Positions 9,702 to 17,893 of a DNA stretch of 38,390 bases are shown here, in pieces (positions within the stretch are counted from its first letter, which is position 1; every line of letters begins with the position of its first letter). Both the position numbers and the translations under genes were made by a program. This stretch comes from an uncultured Maricaulis sp. GTDB taxonomy: Bacteria > Pseudomonadota > Alphaproteobacteria > Caulobacterales > Maricaulaceae. The DNA lies in assembly GCF_905480005.1 (NCBI RefSeq), contig NZ_CAJQOO010000072.1, positions 1-38,390 on the forward strand, given 5' to 3'. The notes under the pieces were generated by a model that saw nothing but the letters and a program-made list of their open reading frames with translations, searched no databases and was not told the DNA's origin.

Positions 9702-10112
9702 CTGTCTACGGAATTATCGCGCCGCGCTGAGCAGGAAACGGCCGCCGCCGTTCGCGTCACCGGCGATGACGGCCCCGTCGAGGCCCTGGAAACCCTGATC
9801 CTCGACTCGCTCGATGACGACAAGGCGGAAAACGTCGTTGCCATCGATCTGCGTGGAAAATCATCCATCACCGATATCATGATCATCGCATCCGGTCGTT
9901 CGGCAAGGCATGTTGCCTCGCTGGCGGATCATCTTGTGCGCAAGCTCAAGGATGCCGGTGGCGGAAAGGCCCGTATCGAGGGCACCCAGACCAATGACTG
10001 GGTCCTGATCGATATTGGCGACATCATCATCCACCTGTTCCGACCGGAAGTCCGGGAATTCTACAATCTTGAAAAGATGTGGTCGGTCGAGCCGGACTCA
10101 TCGGCCTCCTAG
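9702..10112 (+). CDS. rsfS: Ribosomal silencing factor RsfS, apparent CTG start
   Basis: The core reads LETLILDSLDDDKAENVVAIDLRGKSSITDIMIIASGRSARHVASLADHLVRKLKDAG and ends IHLFRPEVREFYNLEKMWS, a complete RsfS/Iojap protein. RsfS binds L14 on the 50S subunit and blocks subunit joining in starvation. No ATG, GTG or TTG occurs in frame between the stop at 9696 and codon 9879, which is too far inside the domain. The CTG at 9702 has AGAGGA ending 8 bases upstream and gives a plausible N-terminus (M/L-STELSRRAEQE), so I choose it. An ATG at 9681 is in frame but cut off by TAG at 9696. rlmH starts directly after the stop. Confidence 0.88.
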   Translation: MSTELSRRAEQETAAAVRVTGDDGPVEALETLILDSLDDDKAENVVAIDLRGKSSITDIMIIASGRSARHVASLADHLVRKLKDAGGGKARIEGTQTNDWVLIDIGDIIIHLFRPEVREFYNLEKMWSVEPDSSAS

Positions 10113-10583
10113 GTGAAGCTGCGAATTACGGCCGTCGGGCGGGTTAAATCCGGCCCCGAACGTGATCTCGTTGATGATTATACCGGTCGCGGCACAGCGA
10201 CCGGTCGCGCGATCGGCCTGGGCCCTCTCTCCGAAACAGAGATCGACAACCGGTCGCTCAAGAGCGCGCGCGAAGAAAGCCGCGCGCTCGCAGTCGGCCT
10301 GGAACCCGGTGTACGCCTTGTTCTCCTGGACGAGCGCGGCAAGGCCCTGTCCTCGCGCCAACTCGCTCGCCAGATCGGGCAATGGCGTGATGAGGGCTGC
10401 CGAGAGGCGGTTTTTTGTATTGGCGGCGCCGACGGTCATGATCGGAGCCAGCTGCCGCATCCCGATTTGACGCTCGCTTTCGGGCCGGCCGTTTTCCCCC
10501 ACAAGCTGGTGCGGGTCATGCTGGCCGAACAGCTATACCGGGCGGTCTCCATCCTCGCCGGCACGCCTTACCATCGTGATTGA
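10113..10583 (+). CDS. rlmH: 23S rRNA pseudouridine-1915 N3-methyltransferase
   Basis: The 156-residue product is full length for RlmH, a small SPOUT methyltransferase that forms a dimer and methylates pseudouridine 1915 in helix 69 of 23S rRNA using SAM. It begins MKLRITAVGRVKSGPERDL and shows the SAM-knot motifs VLLDERGKALSS and FCIGGADGHD and the late FPHKLVRVMLAEQLYRAVSILAGTPYHRD. The start is GTG immediately after the rsfS stop, with no gap, consistent with coupling of two ribosome-related genes. Confidence 0.96.
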   Translation: MKLRITAVGRVKSGPERDLVDDYTGRGTATGRAIGLGPLSETEIDNRSLKSAREESRALAVGLEPGVRLVLLDERGKALSSRQLARQIGQWRDEGCREAVFCIGGADGHDRSQLPHPDLTLAFGPAVFPHKLVRVMLAEQLYRAVSILAGTPYHRD

Positions 10584-10615
10584 GCCCCAACCGGTAGCGA
10601 GCTAGCCTTCCCGCC

Positions 10616-11821
10616 ATGTTGAGCATCATCGCAGCCCTGCTGATATTCCAGACGCAGCCAGCCAGTCCACCGGATCCGGAGGAGGCAGCGCGCCTGGAAC
10701 AGGAAGAGCAAGCGGCGGCCAGCCGTGCAGAGGCAGCCCGCCGGCAGGCTGAAGGCCTGGCCAATGAAGTCGCCCTGATGCAGCAGCAACTGGTTGATCT
10801 GGGTGAACGTGTCGGTGCAAGCGAGAATGCTGCGCTGGACGCCGAGCGCGAACTGGCTCGCCTGACCCGAGAAGAAGCGGACCTTCTCGCCCGGCTCACG
10901 GCAGATCGTGAGACCCTTATTGACATTCTTGCCGCGATACAGCGGATCGAAAGCCAGACCCCGCCCGCCGTACTGGCCGCTCCGGATGATGCGGCCGAAG
11001 CCGCCCGCGCTGCCGCCCTGATGGCGGAAGTCGCACCGGCCCTGCGTGAAAGGGCTGATCAGATCGCGAACCAATTGACACGATTGCGTGATGTGCGGGC
11101 TTCCATCGAGGCCGAGCAGACAACGCTGAATACAGCCGAACGGACCTTGTCGTCCCAGCGTCTGGAACTCGAAGTGCTGATCGCCGAGCGTCAGGCGCTG
11201 GAAGCGCGACGCCGGAATGAGGCTGTTGCCTATCTGGAGGCTTCGAGCACAGCCGGTCAGCGCGCCCGCTCTATCCGCTCGCTGATCGGTGAATTGTCGC
11301 GCATGGCTGAGGTCATGCCGACGCTGAACCCACGTCGGCAACCGCCTGAGACCGGCATTCCCGGCCCCCGGCCGCGTCCGCCTCGCGACCTCGTCTCGGC
11401 CCGCGTGCCCAATGCACCGCTTGAAACCCTGCGCTTTGCCGATGCGCGCGGCCGCCTCCGTCCGCCGGCAAGCGGGGAGATTGTCCGTGAATTTGGCGAA
11501 GTGGCCGAAGATGGCACAGCATCTGAAGGAATTTTCATTCGGACCCGTCCGCGAGCGCAGGTAGTGTCTCCCTTCGATGGTCGCGTCGAGTTTGCTGGAC
11601 CGTTCAACACATACGGCGGTCTCTTGATACTCAATGTCGGCGACGGCTACTATGTTGTGCTGGCAGGCATGTCCGTGACGTATGCCAGCGTCGGTCAAAG
11701 CGTCCTTGCCGGAGAGCCGGTTGGCGCCATGTCCGAGAATGCCCAACCGGCACCGGATTTGTATCTGGAGCTGAGACGGAATGACGATGCGATCGATCCC
11801 GGCCCGTGGTTCCGGACCTGA
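10616..11821 (+). CDS. EnvC-like murein hydrolase activator, degenerate M23 domain
   Basis: The 401-residue protein has a short hydrophobic N-terminus (MLSIIAALLIF) likely to be a signal peptide, a long coiled coil (about residues 20-215, rich in Glu, Ala, Arg and Leu heptads), a Pro/Arg-rich linker and a C-terminal LytM fold (VVSPFDGRVEFAGPFNTYGGLLILNVGDGYYVVLAGM). The zinc ligands of active M23 peptidases are missing (DLYLELRRN instead of HLHFE), as in EnvC and LdpF, which activate amidases at the division site instead of cutting. It precedes ctpA and a YibQ-like gene, as envC precedes yibQ in enterobacteria. Role in daughter-cell separation is inferred from the family. Confidence 0.88.
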   Translation: MLSIIAALLIFQTQPASPPDPEEAARLEQEEQAAASRAEAARRQAEGLANEVALMQQQLVDLGERVGASENAALDAERELARLTREEADLLARLTADRETLIDILAAIQRIESQTPPAVLAAPDDAAEAARAAALMAEVAPALRERADQIANQLTRLRDVRASIEAEQTTLNTAERTLSSQRLELEVLIAERQALEARRRNEAVAYLEASSTAGQRARSIRSLIGELSRMAEVMPTLNPRRQPPETGIPGPRPRPPRDLVSARVPNAPLETLRFADARGRLRPPASGEIVREFGEVAEDGTASEGIFIRTRPRAQVVSPFDGRVEFAGPFNTYGGLLILNVGDGYYVVLAGMSVTYASVGQSVLAGEPVGAMSENAQPAPDLYLELRRNDDAIDPGPWFRT

Positions 11822-11866
11822 TCGCAACCGGGCCTGACCCATCGCGCTCAAAGGACGCGAGTTAGC

Positions 11867-13180
11867 ATGCGTATCAATGTCTTCGTTTCGATGGTGGCTC
11901 TGGCCGTCGGTGCTGTCGCCATCGCGGTGTCCGCTGAGGGCGCTCAGGAAGACCGGACAGCGAGCTTCCGCCAGATCGAACTTTTTGGCGATGTGCTCAG
12001 CCGGATCGAAGCCGATTATGTGTCGGACACCGACCAGGCCGAGCTGATCGAAGCCGCGATCGAAGGCATGCTGACCTCGCTGGACCCGCACTCTGCCTAT
12101 CACAGTCCTGATGCCTACGAAGATCTCCGCGTCACCACGCGCGGCGAGTATGGCGGCCTGGGCATGGAAGTGGTCCGGCGCGACCAATACATCACGATCG
12201 TCTCTCCGATAGCGGACACGCCGGCCGAGCGCGCCGGTCTGCGCACCAATGACCGTATCATCGCCGTGGACGGTGATGGCATTGTCGGCATCTCCGTCGA
12301 TGAAGCGGTCGCGCTGATGCGGGGCGCCGTGGGCGACCCGGTCACCATCACGATTGCCCGTGAGGCCGACGATCCTTTCGACGTCACCCTGGTTCGCGAT
12401 ACCATTCCGCTGCGCACCGTGGCCACGCGGATCGAAAACGGTGTGCCCTATATGCGCATTGCCGGCTTCAATGAGCGCACGACCGAAATGGTCCATGAGG
12501 GCCTGACGGACCTGCAGGATGAGTTCGGCGCCGAGTTGCCAGGCCTCATCCTGGATATGCGTTTCAACCCCGGCGGACTGCTGGACCAGGCCATCGGCGT
12601 TACCGATGTTTTCCTGGATGGCGGAGAGGTGGTCTCGACCCGCACCCGCGATCCGCGCGATACCCAACGCTACAATGCCCGGCCGGGCGATCGCCTCGAC
12701 GGCGTCCCGATCGTGATCCTCATCAATGAGGGAACAGCCAGCGCGGCGGAAATTGTTGCCGGCGCACTCCAGGACCGCGAACGTGCCGAGCTGATCGGCA
12801 TGACAAGCTTCGGCAAGGGTTCGATCCAGACCATTATCCCGTTGCGTGGCGGACGTGACGGCGCCCTGCGCCTGACCACCGGCCGCTACTACACGCCGGC
12901 CGGCCGTTCGATCCAGGCGACAGGGATCATCCCGGATCAGCTGATTTCCGCATGGGCGCTGGAAGAAGACGCGGAAAGCCCTGTTCCACAAATCGGCTCC
13001 GAGGCGGACCTTGATGGCGCGCTCGAGAACGAAAATGGCGACGAGCGTGAAACCACCGACATCGCATCTGTCGAGCAGCCGCCCGCTGACTGGCCGGAAG
13101 ACGAGGATTATCAACTGCATCGCGCGGTCGAGCTCCTCAGCGCTGCCATGGAAACCCAACAGGCTTCATTGCGTCCCTGA
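11867..13180 (+). CDS. ctpA: Carboxy-terminal processing protease (S41), CtpA
   Basis: The 437-residue protein starts with a signal peptide or anchor (MRINVFVSMVALAVGAVAIAVSAEGAQ), followed by the cap helix region (ADYVSDTDQAELIEAAIEGMLTSLDPHS), a PDZ domain (about 95-170) and the S41 core. Catalytic Ser292 lies in NEGTASAAEIVAG and Lys317 in SFGKGSIQT. Family members cut periplasmic proteins, including cell-wall hydrolases, at C-termini. The acidic C-terminal tail (SEADLDGALENENGDERE) is of unknown role. It lies between the EnvC-like gene and the deacetylase-like gene, so a cell-wall remodelling role is plausible. A hairpin follows the stop. Confidence 0.95.
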   Translation: MRINVFVSMVALAVGAVAIAVSAEGAQEDRTASFRQIELFGDVLSRIEADYVSDTDQAELIEAAIEGMLTSLDPHSAYHSPDAYEDLRVTTRGEYGGLGMEVVRRDQYITIVSPIADTPAERAGLRTNDRIIAVDGDGIVGISVDEAVALMRGAVGDPVTITIAREADDPFDVTLVRDTIPLRTVATRIENGVPYMRIAGFNERTTEMVHEGLTDLQDEFGAELPGLILDMRFNPGGLLDQAIGVTDVFLDGGEVVSTRTRDPRDTQRYNARPGDRLDGVPIVILINEGTASAAEIVAGALQDRERAELIGMTSFGKGSIQTIIPLRGGRDGALRLTTGRYYTPAGRSIQATGIIPDQLISAWALEEDAESPVPQIGSEADLDGALENENGDERETTDIASVEQPPADWPEDEDYQLHRAVELLSAAMETQQASLRP

Positions 13181-13213
13181 CGCTGACAGTCAAAACAGGT
13201 TGGACCGGAATTG

Positions 13214-13250
13214 ACGGCGGCGGGCAAAAGCCCGTCGCCGTTAACCGTTT
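13214..13250 (+). terminator. Hairpin terminator after ctpA
   Basis: ACGGCGGCGGGC (13214-13225) pairs with GCCCGTCGCCGT (13230-13241) over 12 positions, one of them G-T, with an AAAA loop. A weakly T-rich stretch (TTAACCGTTTCTT) follows. It probably ends the envC-ctpA transcript. Confidence 0.65.
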
Positions 13251-13255
13251 CTTAC
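13241..13255 (+). promoter_or_regulatory. CtrA-box-like sequence
   Basis: TTAA-N7-TTAC differs by one base from the CtrA consensus TTAA-N7-TTAA known from Caulobacter relatives. It lies 80 bases before the deacetylase-like gene, a plausible distance for regulation of an envelope gene. A single degenerate match is weak evidence. Confidence 0.3.
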
Positions 13256-13282
13256 AGCAGGGGCACGCACATTGGCACTTAC

Positions 13283-13302
13283 GCGAGATCCGTAAATCTC
13301 GC
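13283..13302 (+). repeat. Perfect 7-bp inverted repeat before the deacetylase-like gene
   Basis: GCGAGAT and ATCTCGC are separated by 6 bases. It could be an operator for a dimeric regulator or an RNA hairpin in the 5' leader. It lies just before a possible GTG start (13308). Confidence 0.4.
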
Positions 13303-13334
13303 CTCAAGTGCAACCCACAGACCGTGCCGCCGCC

Positions 13335-14681
13335 ATGTCGACCGCCCTTCTTCGCCACGCCCAGCCGCTTCTCACCTTGCGGGCTCCGCTGTTTGCCGGC
13401 CTTGCCGCTGCCGTGGCCCTGAGCCTTGCGATTGGCGGGGTGGCGCTGTTCGGCAATGGCGACATCGCGCTGCCGAGCGCGGTTCGTGACGTTGAACCCG
13501 CGCCAATACCGGAGCCGGTCCAGCAAGCCATGCGCGCTGATGAGGCGGATCGCGGAGATGGCATTCGCTTTCTCGATCCGGCCGGCGAAGATGAAGTGAC
13601 CCTTTCCGGTGTCCGCGAAGGGTTCAATGCGCCCGCCAGCCCGCGCTCCGAGGCTGCGTCAGCCGACACATCGGGCTCTGACCCCGCTGAGGCCGAGGCT
13701 CGCCTCGCGGCAAGCACGACAGCGGTCGCCAATCCCAATGCGCTGCCCAGAGCGCCGATCGCCGGCCTCACTGAACCGGGTCCGGGCGGCCCGCTCCCGA
13801 TCATCGCCGCGGATGGCTCGCGGCCGTCACGCGCCTATGCACGGCCTTACCATGGCGACCCGGGTGCCCCCACAATCGCTGTCGTGATAGGTGGCATGGG
13901 GCTTAACTCTGCCGTGACCGAGGCCGCCATCAACGACTTGCCGCCGGAAGTGGCGCTCAGCTTTGCCGCCTATACACGCGATCTCCAGACCTGGATCGAC
14001 CGTGCTCGTGCGGCTGGCCATGAAGTCCTTATCGAAGCCCCCATGGAGCCCTTCGACTATCCCAATAACGACCCGGGTCCGCACACCTTGCTGGCCGACG
14101 GGACTGCGGAAGAGAATAGCCGCCGCCTCACCTGGGTGCTGAGCCGCGCAACTGGCTATTTCGGCGTAACGAATTATCTGGGCGCCCGTTTTTCGGCATC
14201 ACAGGGCGCCATGCGACAGGTCTTTGGGACTCTGGAAGAACGCGGCGTCGCGTTCTTGCATGATGGCTCCGGGCGCCGCTCCACCATCGAGGCTGCCGCT
14301 GACGCCACCGATATCAAATACGCCGTCGCCGACCGGATCCTGGACGAGGACTTGTCGCCGGACGCCATCGACGAGCGCCTCCTCGCACTGGAAGCGCTGG
14401 CCATCCAGAACGGCTCAGCACTGGGAACCGGATTCGCCTATCCAGCCACGGTTGAACAGATTCGCGACTGGGCCATCAGCCTCGACCTTCGCGGTTATCA
14501 GCTGGCCCCGCCTTCAGCCGTGATGGCACGCCGCCGCCTGGAAGCCCGCCTTGCGGCAGAAGCAGAAGCCGCCCTTCCGCATGACGAGTCGGCTTCCACC
14601 GACCATCGCTGGGCACGGAATCCCGATGATGCAGCGGCAAGTGATGATGGCTATGGCGCACCGGCTTCCGACGGTCACTGA
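13335..14681 (+). CDS. Divergent polysaccharide deacetylase family protein (YibQ-like)
   Basis: The protein has one N-terminal membrane segment (APLFAGLAAAVALSLAIGGVALFG), an acidic, Ala/Pro-rich periplasmic linker to about residue 165, then the divergent deacetylase (DUF610) fold. Recognisable blocks are PTIAVVIGGMGLN, LPPEVALSFAAYTRDLQTWIDRARAAGHEVLIEAPMEPFDYPNNDPGPHTL and ALGTGFAYPATVEQIRDWA. The metal-binding Asp pair of true deacetylases is Gly-Gly here (VIGGMG), so catalysis is doubtful. Starts possible are ATG 13335 (chosen; keeps a normal signal anchor) or GTG 13308. The C-terminal tail is acidic and low-complexity. YibQ homologues often travel with envC, as here. Confidence 0.85.
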   Translation: MSTALLRHAQPLLTLRAPLFAGLAAAVALSLAIGGVALFGNGDIALPSAVRDVEPAPIPEPVQQAMRADEADRGDGIRFLDPAGEDEVTLSGVREGFNAPASPRSEAASADTSGSDPAEAEARLAASTTAVANPNALPRAPIAGLTEPGPGGPLPIIAADGSRPSRAYARPYHGDPGAPTIAVVIGGMGLNSAVTEAAINDLPPEVALSFAAYTRDLQTWIDRARAAGHEVLIEAPMEPFDYPNNDPGPHTLLADGTAEENSRRLTWVLSRATGYFGVTNYLGARFSASQGAMRQVFGTLEERGVAFLHDGSGRRSTIEAAADATDIKYAVADRILDEDLSPDAIDERLLALEALAIQNGSALGTGFAYPATVEQIRDWAISLDLRGYQLAPPSAVMARRRLEARLAAEAEAALPHDESASTDHRWARNPDDAAASDDGYGAPASDGH

Positions 14682-15187
14682 TGACAATTACGGCCTCCGA
14701 TCCCTACCCTCATCATCGCGCCAATGTTGGCATTGCCCTGTTTAATCAGAATGGCGAAATCTGGCTCGGACGGCGTGACAGCACACCCGGGCCCTGGAAT
14801 TGGCAATTGCCACAGGGCGGGATTGATGCGGGCGAGAACATCCAGGATGCCGCCCTGCGCGAGCTCGCCGAAGAGACCGGGATCACCGCCGGCCTGGTGA
14901 GCTATCTCGGTGAGATCAAGGGCTGGCTCGCCTATGACTACCCGCCGGAAGTCCGTGAGGACCCTCGCTTCCACAAGAAGCGCCATCTGGGTCAGAAACA
15001 GCGCTGGTTCGCTTTCCGCTTCGATGGCAGTGACGCAGACATCAACCTTCAGGCCCATGCCGAAGTGGAGTTCGACACTTGGCGCTGGGGCCAGTTGAGC
15101 GATATCCCCGACCTCATCATCCCGTGGAAGCGCGATGTCTATATGGAAGTCGCCCGAGCCTTCGCGCCCTTCGCGCTGCAAGACTGA
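14681..15187 (+). CDS. rppH: RNA pyrophosphohydrolase (Nudix)
   Basis: The 168-residue protein has a perfect Nudix box at residues 46-68 (GGIDAGENIQDAALRELAEETGI) and the RppH-type N-terminus (YPHHRANVGIALFNQNGEIWLGRRDSTPGPWNWQLPQGG), plus the late KRHLGQKQRWFAFRFDG and WRWGQLSDIPDLIIPWKRDVY blocks. It removes pyrophosphate from the 5' end of mRNA, which starts RNase E-dependent decay. Its ATG overlaps the stop of the deacetylase-like gene by one base (TGATG), so the two are coupled. RppH at this place is usual in alphaproteobacteria. Confidence 0.95.
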   Translation: MTITASDPYPHHRANVGIALFNQNGEIWLGRRDSTPGPWNWQLPQGGIDAGENIQDAALRELAEETGITAGLVSYLGEIKGWLAYDYPPEVREDPRFHKKRHLGQKQRWFAFRFDGSDADINLQAHAEVEFDTWRWGQLSDIPDLIIPWKRDVYMEVARAFAPFALQD

Positions 15188-15193
15188 GCGCCT

Positions 15194-16753
15194 TCACTCG
15201 GCCTGCGCCGACAAGCTGGCCCGATCGATCGGGCGTCCCTCCAGAACCACGGTCTCGATCTGCTCGAAGGCCGAGATGGCCACCCTCGGGTCCGCATTGA
15301 GGATGAGGAGGTCGGCATCATAGCCAGCGGCGATCAGGCCTCGCTGATCACCCATGCCAAAGGCGCGCGCGTTCCGGATCGTTGCTGCTGCGAGGATGTC
15401 CTCGGGGGAAATGCCGGACTCCTCCCAGTCCCGCATCTCCCAATACCCTGCCAACCCCGGCGGCGAAGCCCATCCAAATCCACCGACAGCCGTGTCGGTG
15501 CCGAACAGGAGCGAGCCTCCATTCTGGTGGAAACAAGCCAAAAGCGCCTGGTAGCGGTGAAAGAAATTGGCCTGGAGGGCCGGCATGTCCTCGACGGTTT
15601 GACCAGAGGCGAGGATGACGGGGCCAAATCGTGACAGGAATTGGTCGCGTTGAATCTGGGCGCCCGAACGCAAATGCCGAAGCATGTCGCCCGGAATGAC
15701 ATCCAGCCAGGCGGGATCATCGAGAAGCTCCGGCCGAAAGAGCGAGCCGGTATTGGCCAGCGTCCTCATGGTGGATTGCATGCCAATCCCGGTCCCGGCG
15801 AGTGCCGCCATGGTCTCTGTTACCTGTTGACCGGGCGCAGGGGCGGCAAACCCGTCCTGCGGCCACTCCCAAGGGCCATGTGCAAGGATGTCGACATCCG
15901 CTGAGATGCCCACCTCAACCCCCGCCGGTGTCGTGGCGTGAAGCAGGACCGGCAGGCCGCGAGCACGCGCGGCAGCCGTGACCTCCCGCAGGATCGGCAG
16001 GGACGGCAACGCGAAGTCCGGCGCGCCTCCCGGCCACCAGAGGGCCTCTTCATAATAGAGTTTGACGCATTCACCGCCGGCCGCCTGGATGGCGTCCAGA
16101 ACCGCTTCGGGCGTATGGTCCGCTGCAAGCATGCCAGGCGCGAGCGTCGCCCGCCCGAAGCGATCATGCAGCAGGGCCGGAAAGGCATCTGCCAGAGCAT
16201 CAAGTGGCACCTCCAGCGCCATGAAGCCATCAGGCAGCACCACCCCGGGCCCGCAGTGCGTGAGGCGCGGTCGATCCGGAGCCTCCAGAAATCTCGCGTT
16301 CGTCTCGGGATCGGCATTGAGCTCCACTACGGTCGTGAAGCCATGAAACAGATAGCTCCGTGGCATTTGGCGAAGATAGGCCGCATGCAAGGCTTCGAAG
16401 TCCGGTGTGTCTCGGCGCCGCAAGCCGGTCGCGTGGTACAGGTGAACATGACCATCAATCAGACCAGGGAGCAGGAAGCGGCCATCGGCATCGATCACGT
16501 TGCGCGCTGAATCCGGCGACAGATCACCGACTGTCACGATCTGTCCGGCATCAATGGCGACGTCCAGAACCTGCCCGTCATGGACGCTTTCGGGCGACAC
16601 GATCATTGCGCCGGTCACGATCAAGTCATAGGCGGGTTCGGGGCCGGGTGGCAGAGCCGACTGGCAAGCGGCCACCACGCCGCAAACAAGGCTCGGGATA
16701 GCGCCAAGGCGGAGCGAGGCAAGGAAGCTGGGACGTATGGGGTCGTGTCGCAC
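15194..16753 (-). CDS. Amidohydrolase-family lipoprotein
   Basis: The protein (about 519 residues) has a hydrophobic signal ending in a lipobox (SLVCGVVAAC), so it is probably a lipoprotein. The metal-dependent amidohydrolase fold follows: GLIDGHVHLYH with the HxH pair, CVKLYYEEALWW with a Lys that may be carboxylated, LLHATTP, DILAHGPWEW and the catalytic Asp in LFGTDTAVGG. It ends with the beta-sandwich (GLIAAGYDADLLILNADP). The substrate is unknown; related proteins include imidazolonepropionase-like and dipeptidase-like enzymes. A GGAGGA ends 4 bases before the GTG at 16753, so that start is preferred over the ATG at 16765, which overlaps the Shine-Dalgarno. It is divergent from the AraC-type regulator. 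Confidence 0.85.
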   Translation of the reverse strand: MRHDPIRPSFLASLRLGAIPSLVCGVVAACQSALPPGPEPAYDLIVTGAMIVSPESVHDGQVLDVAIDAGQIVTVGDLSPDSARNVIDADGRFLLPGLIDGHVHLYHATGLRRRDTPDFEALHAAYLRQMPRSYLFHGFTTVVELNADPETNARFLEAPDRPRLTHCGPGVVLPDGFMALEVPLDALADAFPALLHDRFGRATLAPGMLAADHTPEAVLDAIQAAGGECVKLYYEEALWWPGGAPDFALPSLPILREVTAAARARGLPVLLHATTPAGVEVGISADVDILAHGPWEWPQDGFAAPAPGQQVTETMAALAGTGIGMQSTMRTLANTGSLFRPELLDDPAWLDVIPGDMLRHLRSGAQIQRDQFLSRFGPVILASGQTVEDMPALQANFFHRYQALLACFHQNGGSLLFGTDTAVGGFGWASPPGLAGYWEMRDWEESGISPEDILAAATIRNARAFGMGDQRGLIAAGYDADLLILNADPRVAISAFEQIETVVLEGRPIDRASLSAQAE

Positions 16754-16765
16754 GGTATCCTCCAT

Positions 16766-16855
16766 CTGGACTTTGCGGTGATAGTCCGGGCCGGGCGTTC
16801 ATGCGTCCTCGAACGCGATCTTGGACATCCCAATCAGACCCCGTTAGATGGGCGC
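16766..16855. promoter_or_regulatory. Shared divergent promoter region
   Basis: These 90 bases separate the two divergently transcribed genes and must carry both promoters. I see no clear -35/-10 pair or palindrome. Confidence 0.4.
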
Positions 16856-17854
16856 ATGATTTGGCTGCTGCCCGTCTCGATCACATTGTCCGCGCTCATG
16901 TCGCTCTATCTGGCATCCTTGAAGGGCGAGCAGAGGGTTGCGCATATCTGGCTCGCGGCGTCCTTTGGGCTGCTCGCCCTGATGCATGCCCTGACCGGTC
17001 TCGCGGCGAGCGGACACTCGGACCAGCTCCATCTGGTCCGGCCAGCTCTGGCAGCCGCCTTCCCTGTCCTGATTTTCCTGCACGCCCGAGCCCTGGCACG
17101 CCCGCCCGGCATGCCGAGGCGGCGCGACCTTTTCCACCTGGCAGGCCCCGCAGGCCTGCTTGCGCTCCCCTGGCTGGACGGACTGCACACTCTGCCAACC
17201 GGATGGCTGGTGGATGTTGCCCTCTTCGCGATCACCGTTGGCTACGCGGTTGCGACATTTGGCCTGGCGCGCAAGATGGCGCCGCCGCCACTGGCCCGGT
17301 GGGGCGTCATGCTCGCTGGCTGGCTTGCTGCCACAGCCCTTGGCGATGCGATTATCGTCCTCGAGCTCGCCCGTCCGATACCCTTGTCGGGCTCGGTTGG
17401 GCTGTTGATTTCGCTCGCAGGACTCATCGGTTTCTTCATCTATTTTCTCTATTGCAGCTTGCATCAGAGCGGTCCCATCGCATGGATAAGGGCGCGGACG
17501 AGAACGCCCGCGCGCGGCTTTCCGGAACGACTTGAAGCGCACATGGCCGCGCGCGAGCCTTGGCGCGATGCCGAGCTGAGCGTGGCCCGTCTCGCCCGGC
17601 AGATCGGCTGCCCTCAGCGCCAGATTTCCGAGACAATCAACGCCCGTTGGAACATGTCCGTCAGTCGCTGGCTGGCGACCTATCGGGTCGCGGAAGCCCA
17701 GCGGCTGATGCTCGAGACACCGAAGCGACCATTGGTCGAGCTCATGCTCGATTGCGGATTCCAGACCCGGTCCAACTTCAACCGAGCCTTCAAGGATATC
17801 ACCGGTCAGGCGCCATCTGACTGGCGAAGGAGCCATGAAAAAGGCCACTCCTGA
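16856..17854 (+). CDS. Membrane-anchored AraC-family regulator
   Basis: The 332-residue protein starts with about seven hydrophobic segments (IWLLPVSITLSALMSLYLASL, VAHIWLAASFGLLALMHALTGL, PALAAAFPVLIFLHA, LAGPAGLLALPWL, VDVALFAITVGYAVATFGLA, WGVMLAGWLAATALGDAIIV, VGLLISLAGLIGFFIYFLYC) and ends with an AraC DNA-binding domain (about 230-325: LSVARLARQIGCPQRQISETINARWNMSVSRWLATYRVAEAQRLML, then ELMLDCGFQTRSNFNRAFKDITGQAPSDWR). The ATG at 16856 puts the first helix at the N-terminus; the frame is open further upstream but that part overlaps the divergent gene. It may sense a membrane or periplasmic signal and control the divergent amidohydrolase gene; this is inference from gene arrangement. 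Confidence 0.88.
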   Translation: MIWLLPVSITLSALMSLYLASLKGEQRVAHIWLAASFGLLALMHALTGLAASGHSDQLHLVRPALAAAFPVLIFLHARALARPPGMPRRRDLFHLAGPAGLLALPWLDGLHTLPTGWLVDVALFAITVGYAVATFGLARKMAPPPLARWGVMLAGWLAATALGDAIIVLELARPIPLSGSVGLLISLAGLIGFFIYFLYCSLHQSGPIAWIRARTRTPARGFPERLEAHMAAREPWRDAELSVARLARQIGCPQRQISETINARWNMSVSRWLATYRVAEAQRLMLETPKRPLVELMLDCGFQTRSNFNRAFKDITGQAPSDWRRSHEKGHS

Positions 17855-17893
17855 CGGAGCGACCCTGATCAACCCATCACAAATGCGTTGGCG

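Noticed and set aside
10568-13159. 863-codon minus-strand frame over envC-ctpA
   Set aside because: It mirrors the GC-rich codon pattern of the real plus-strand genes, which carry recognisable domains, a catalytic Ser/Lys pair and signal sequences.
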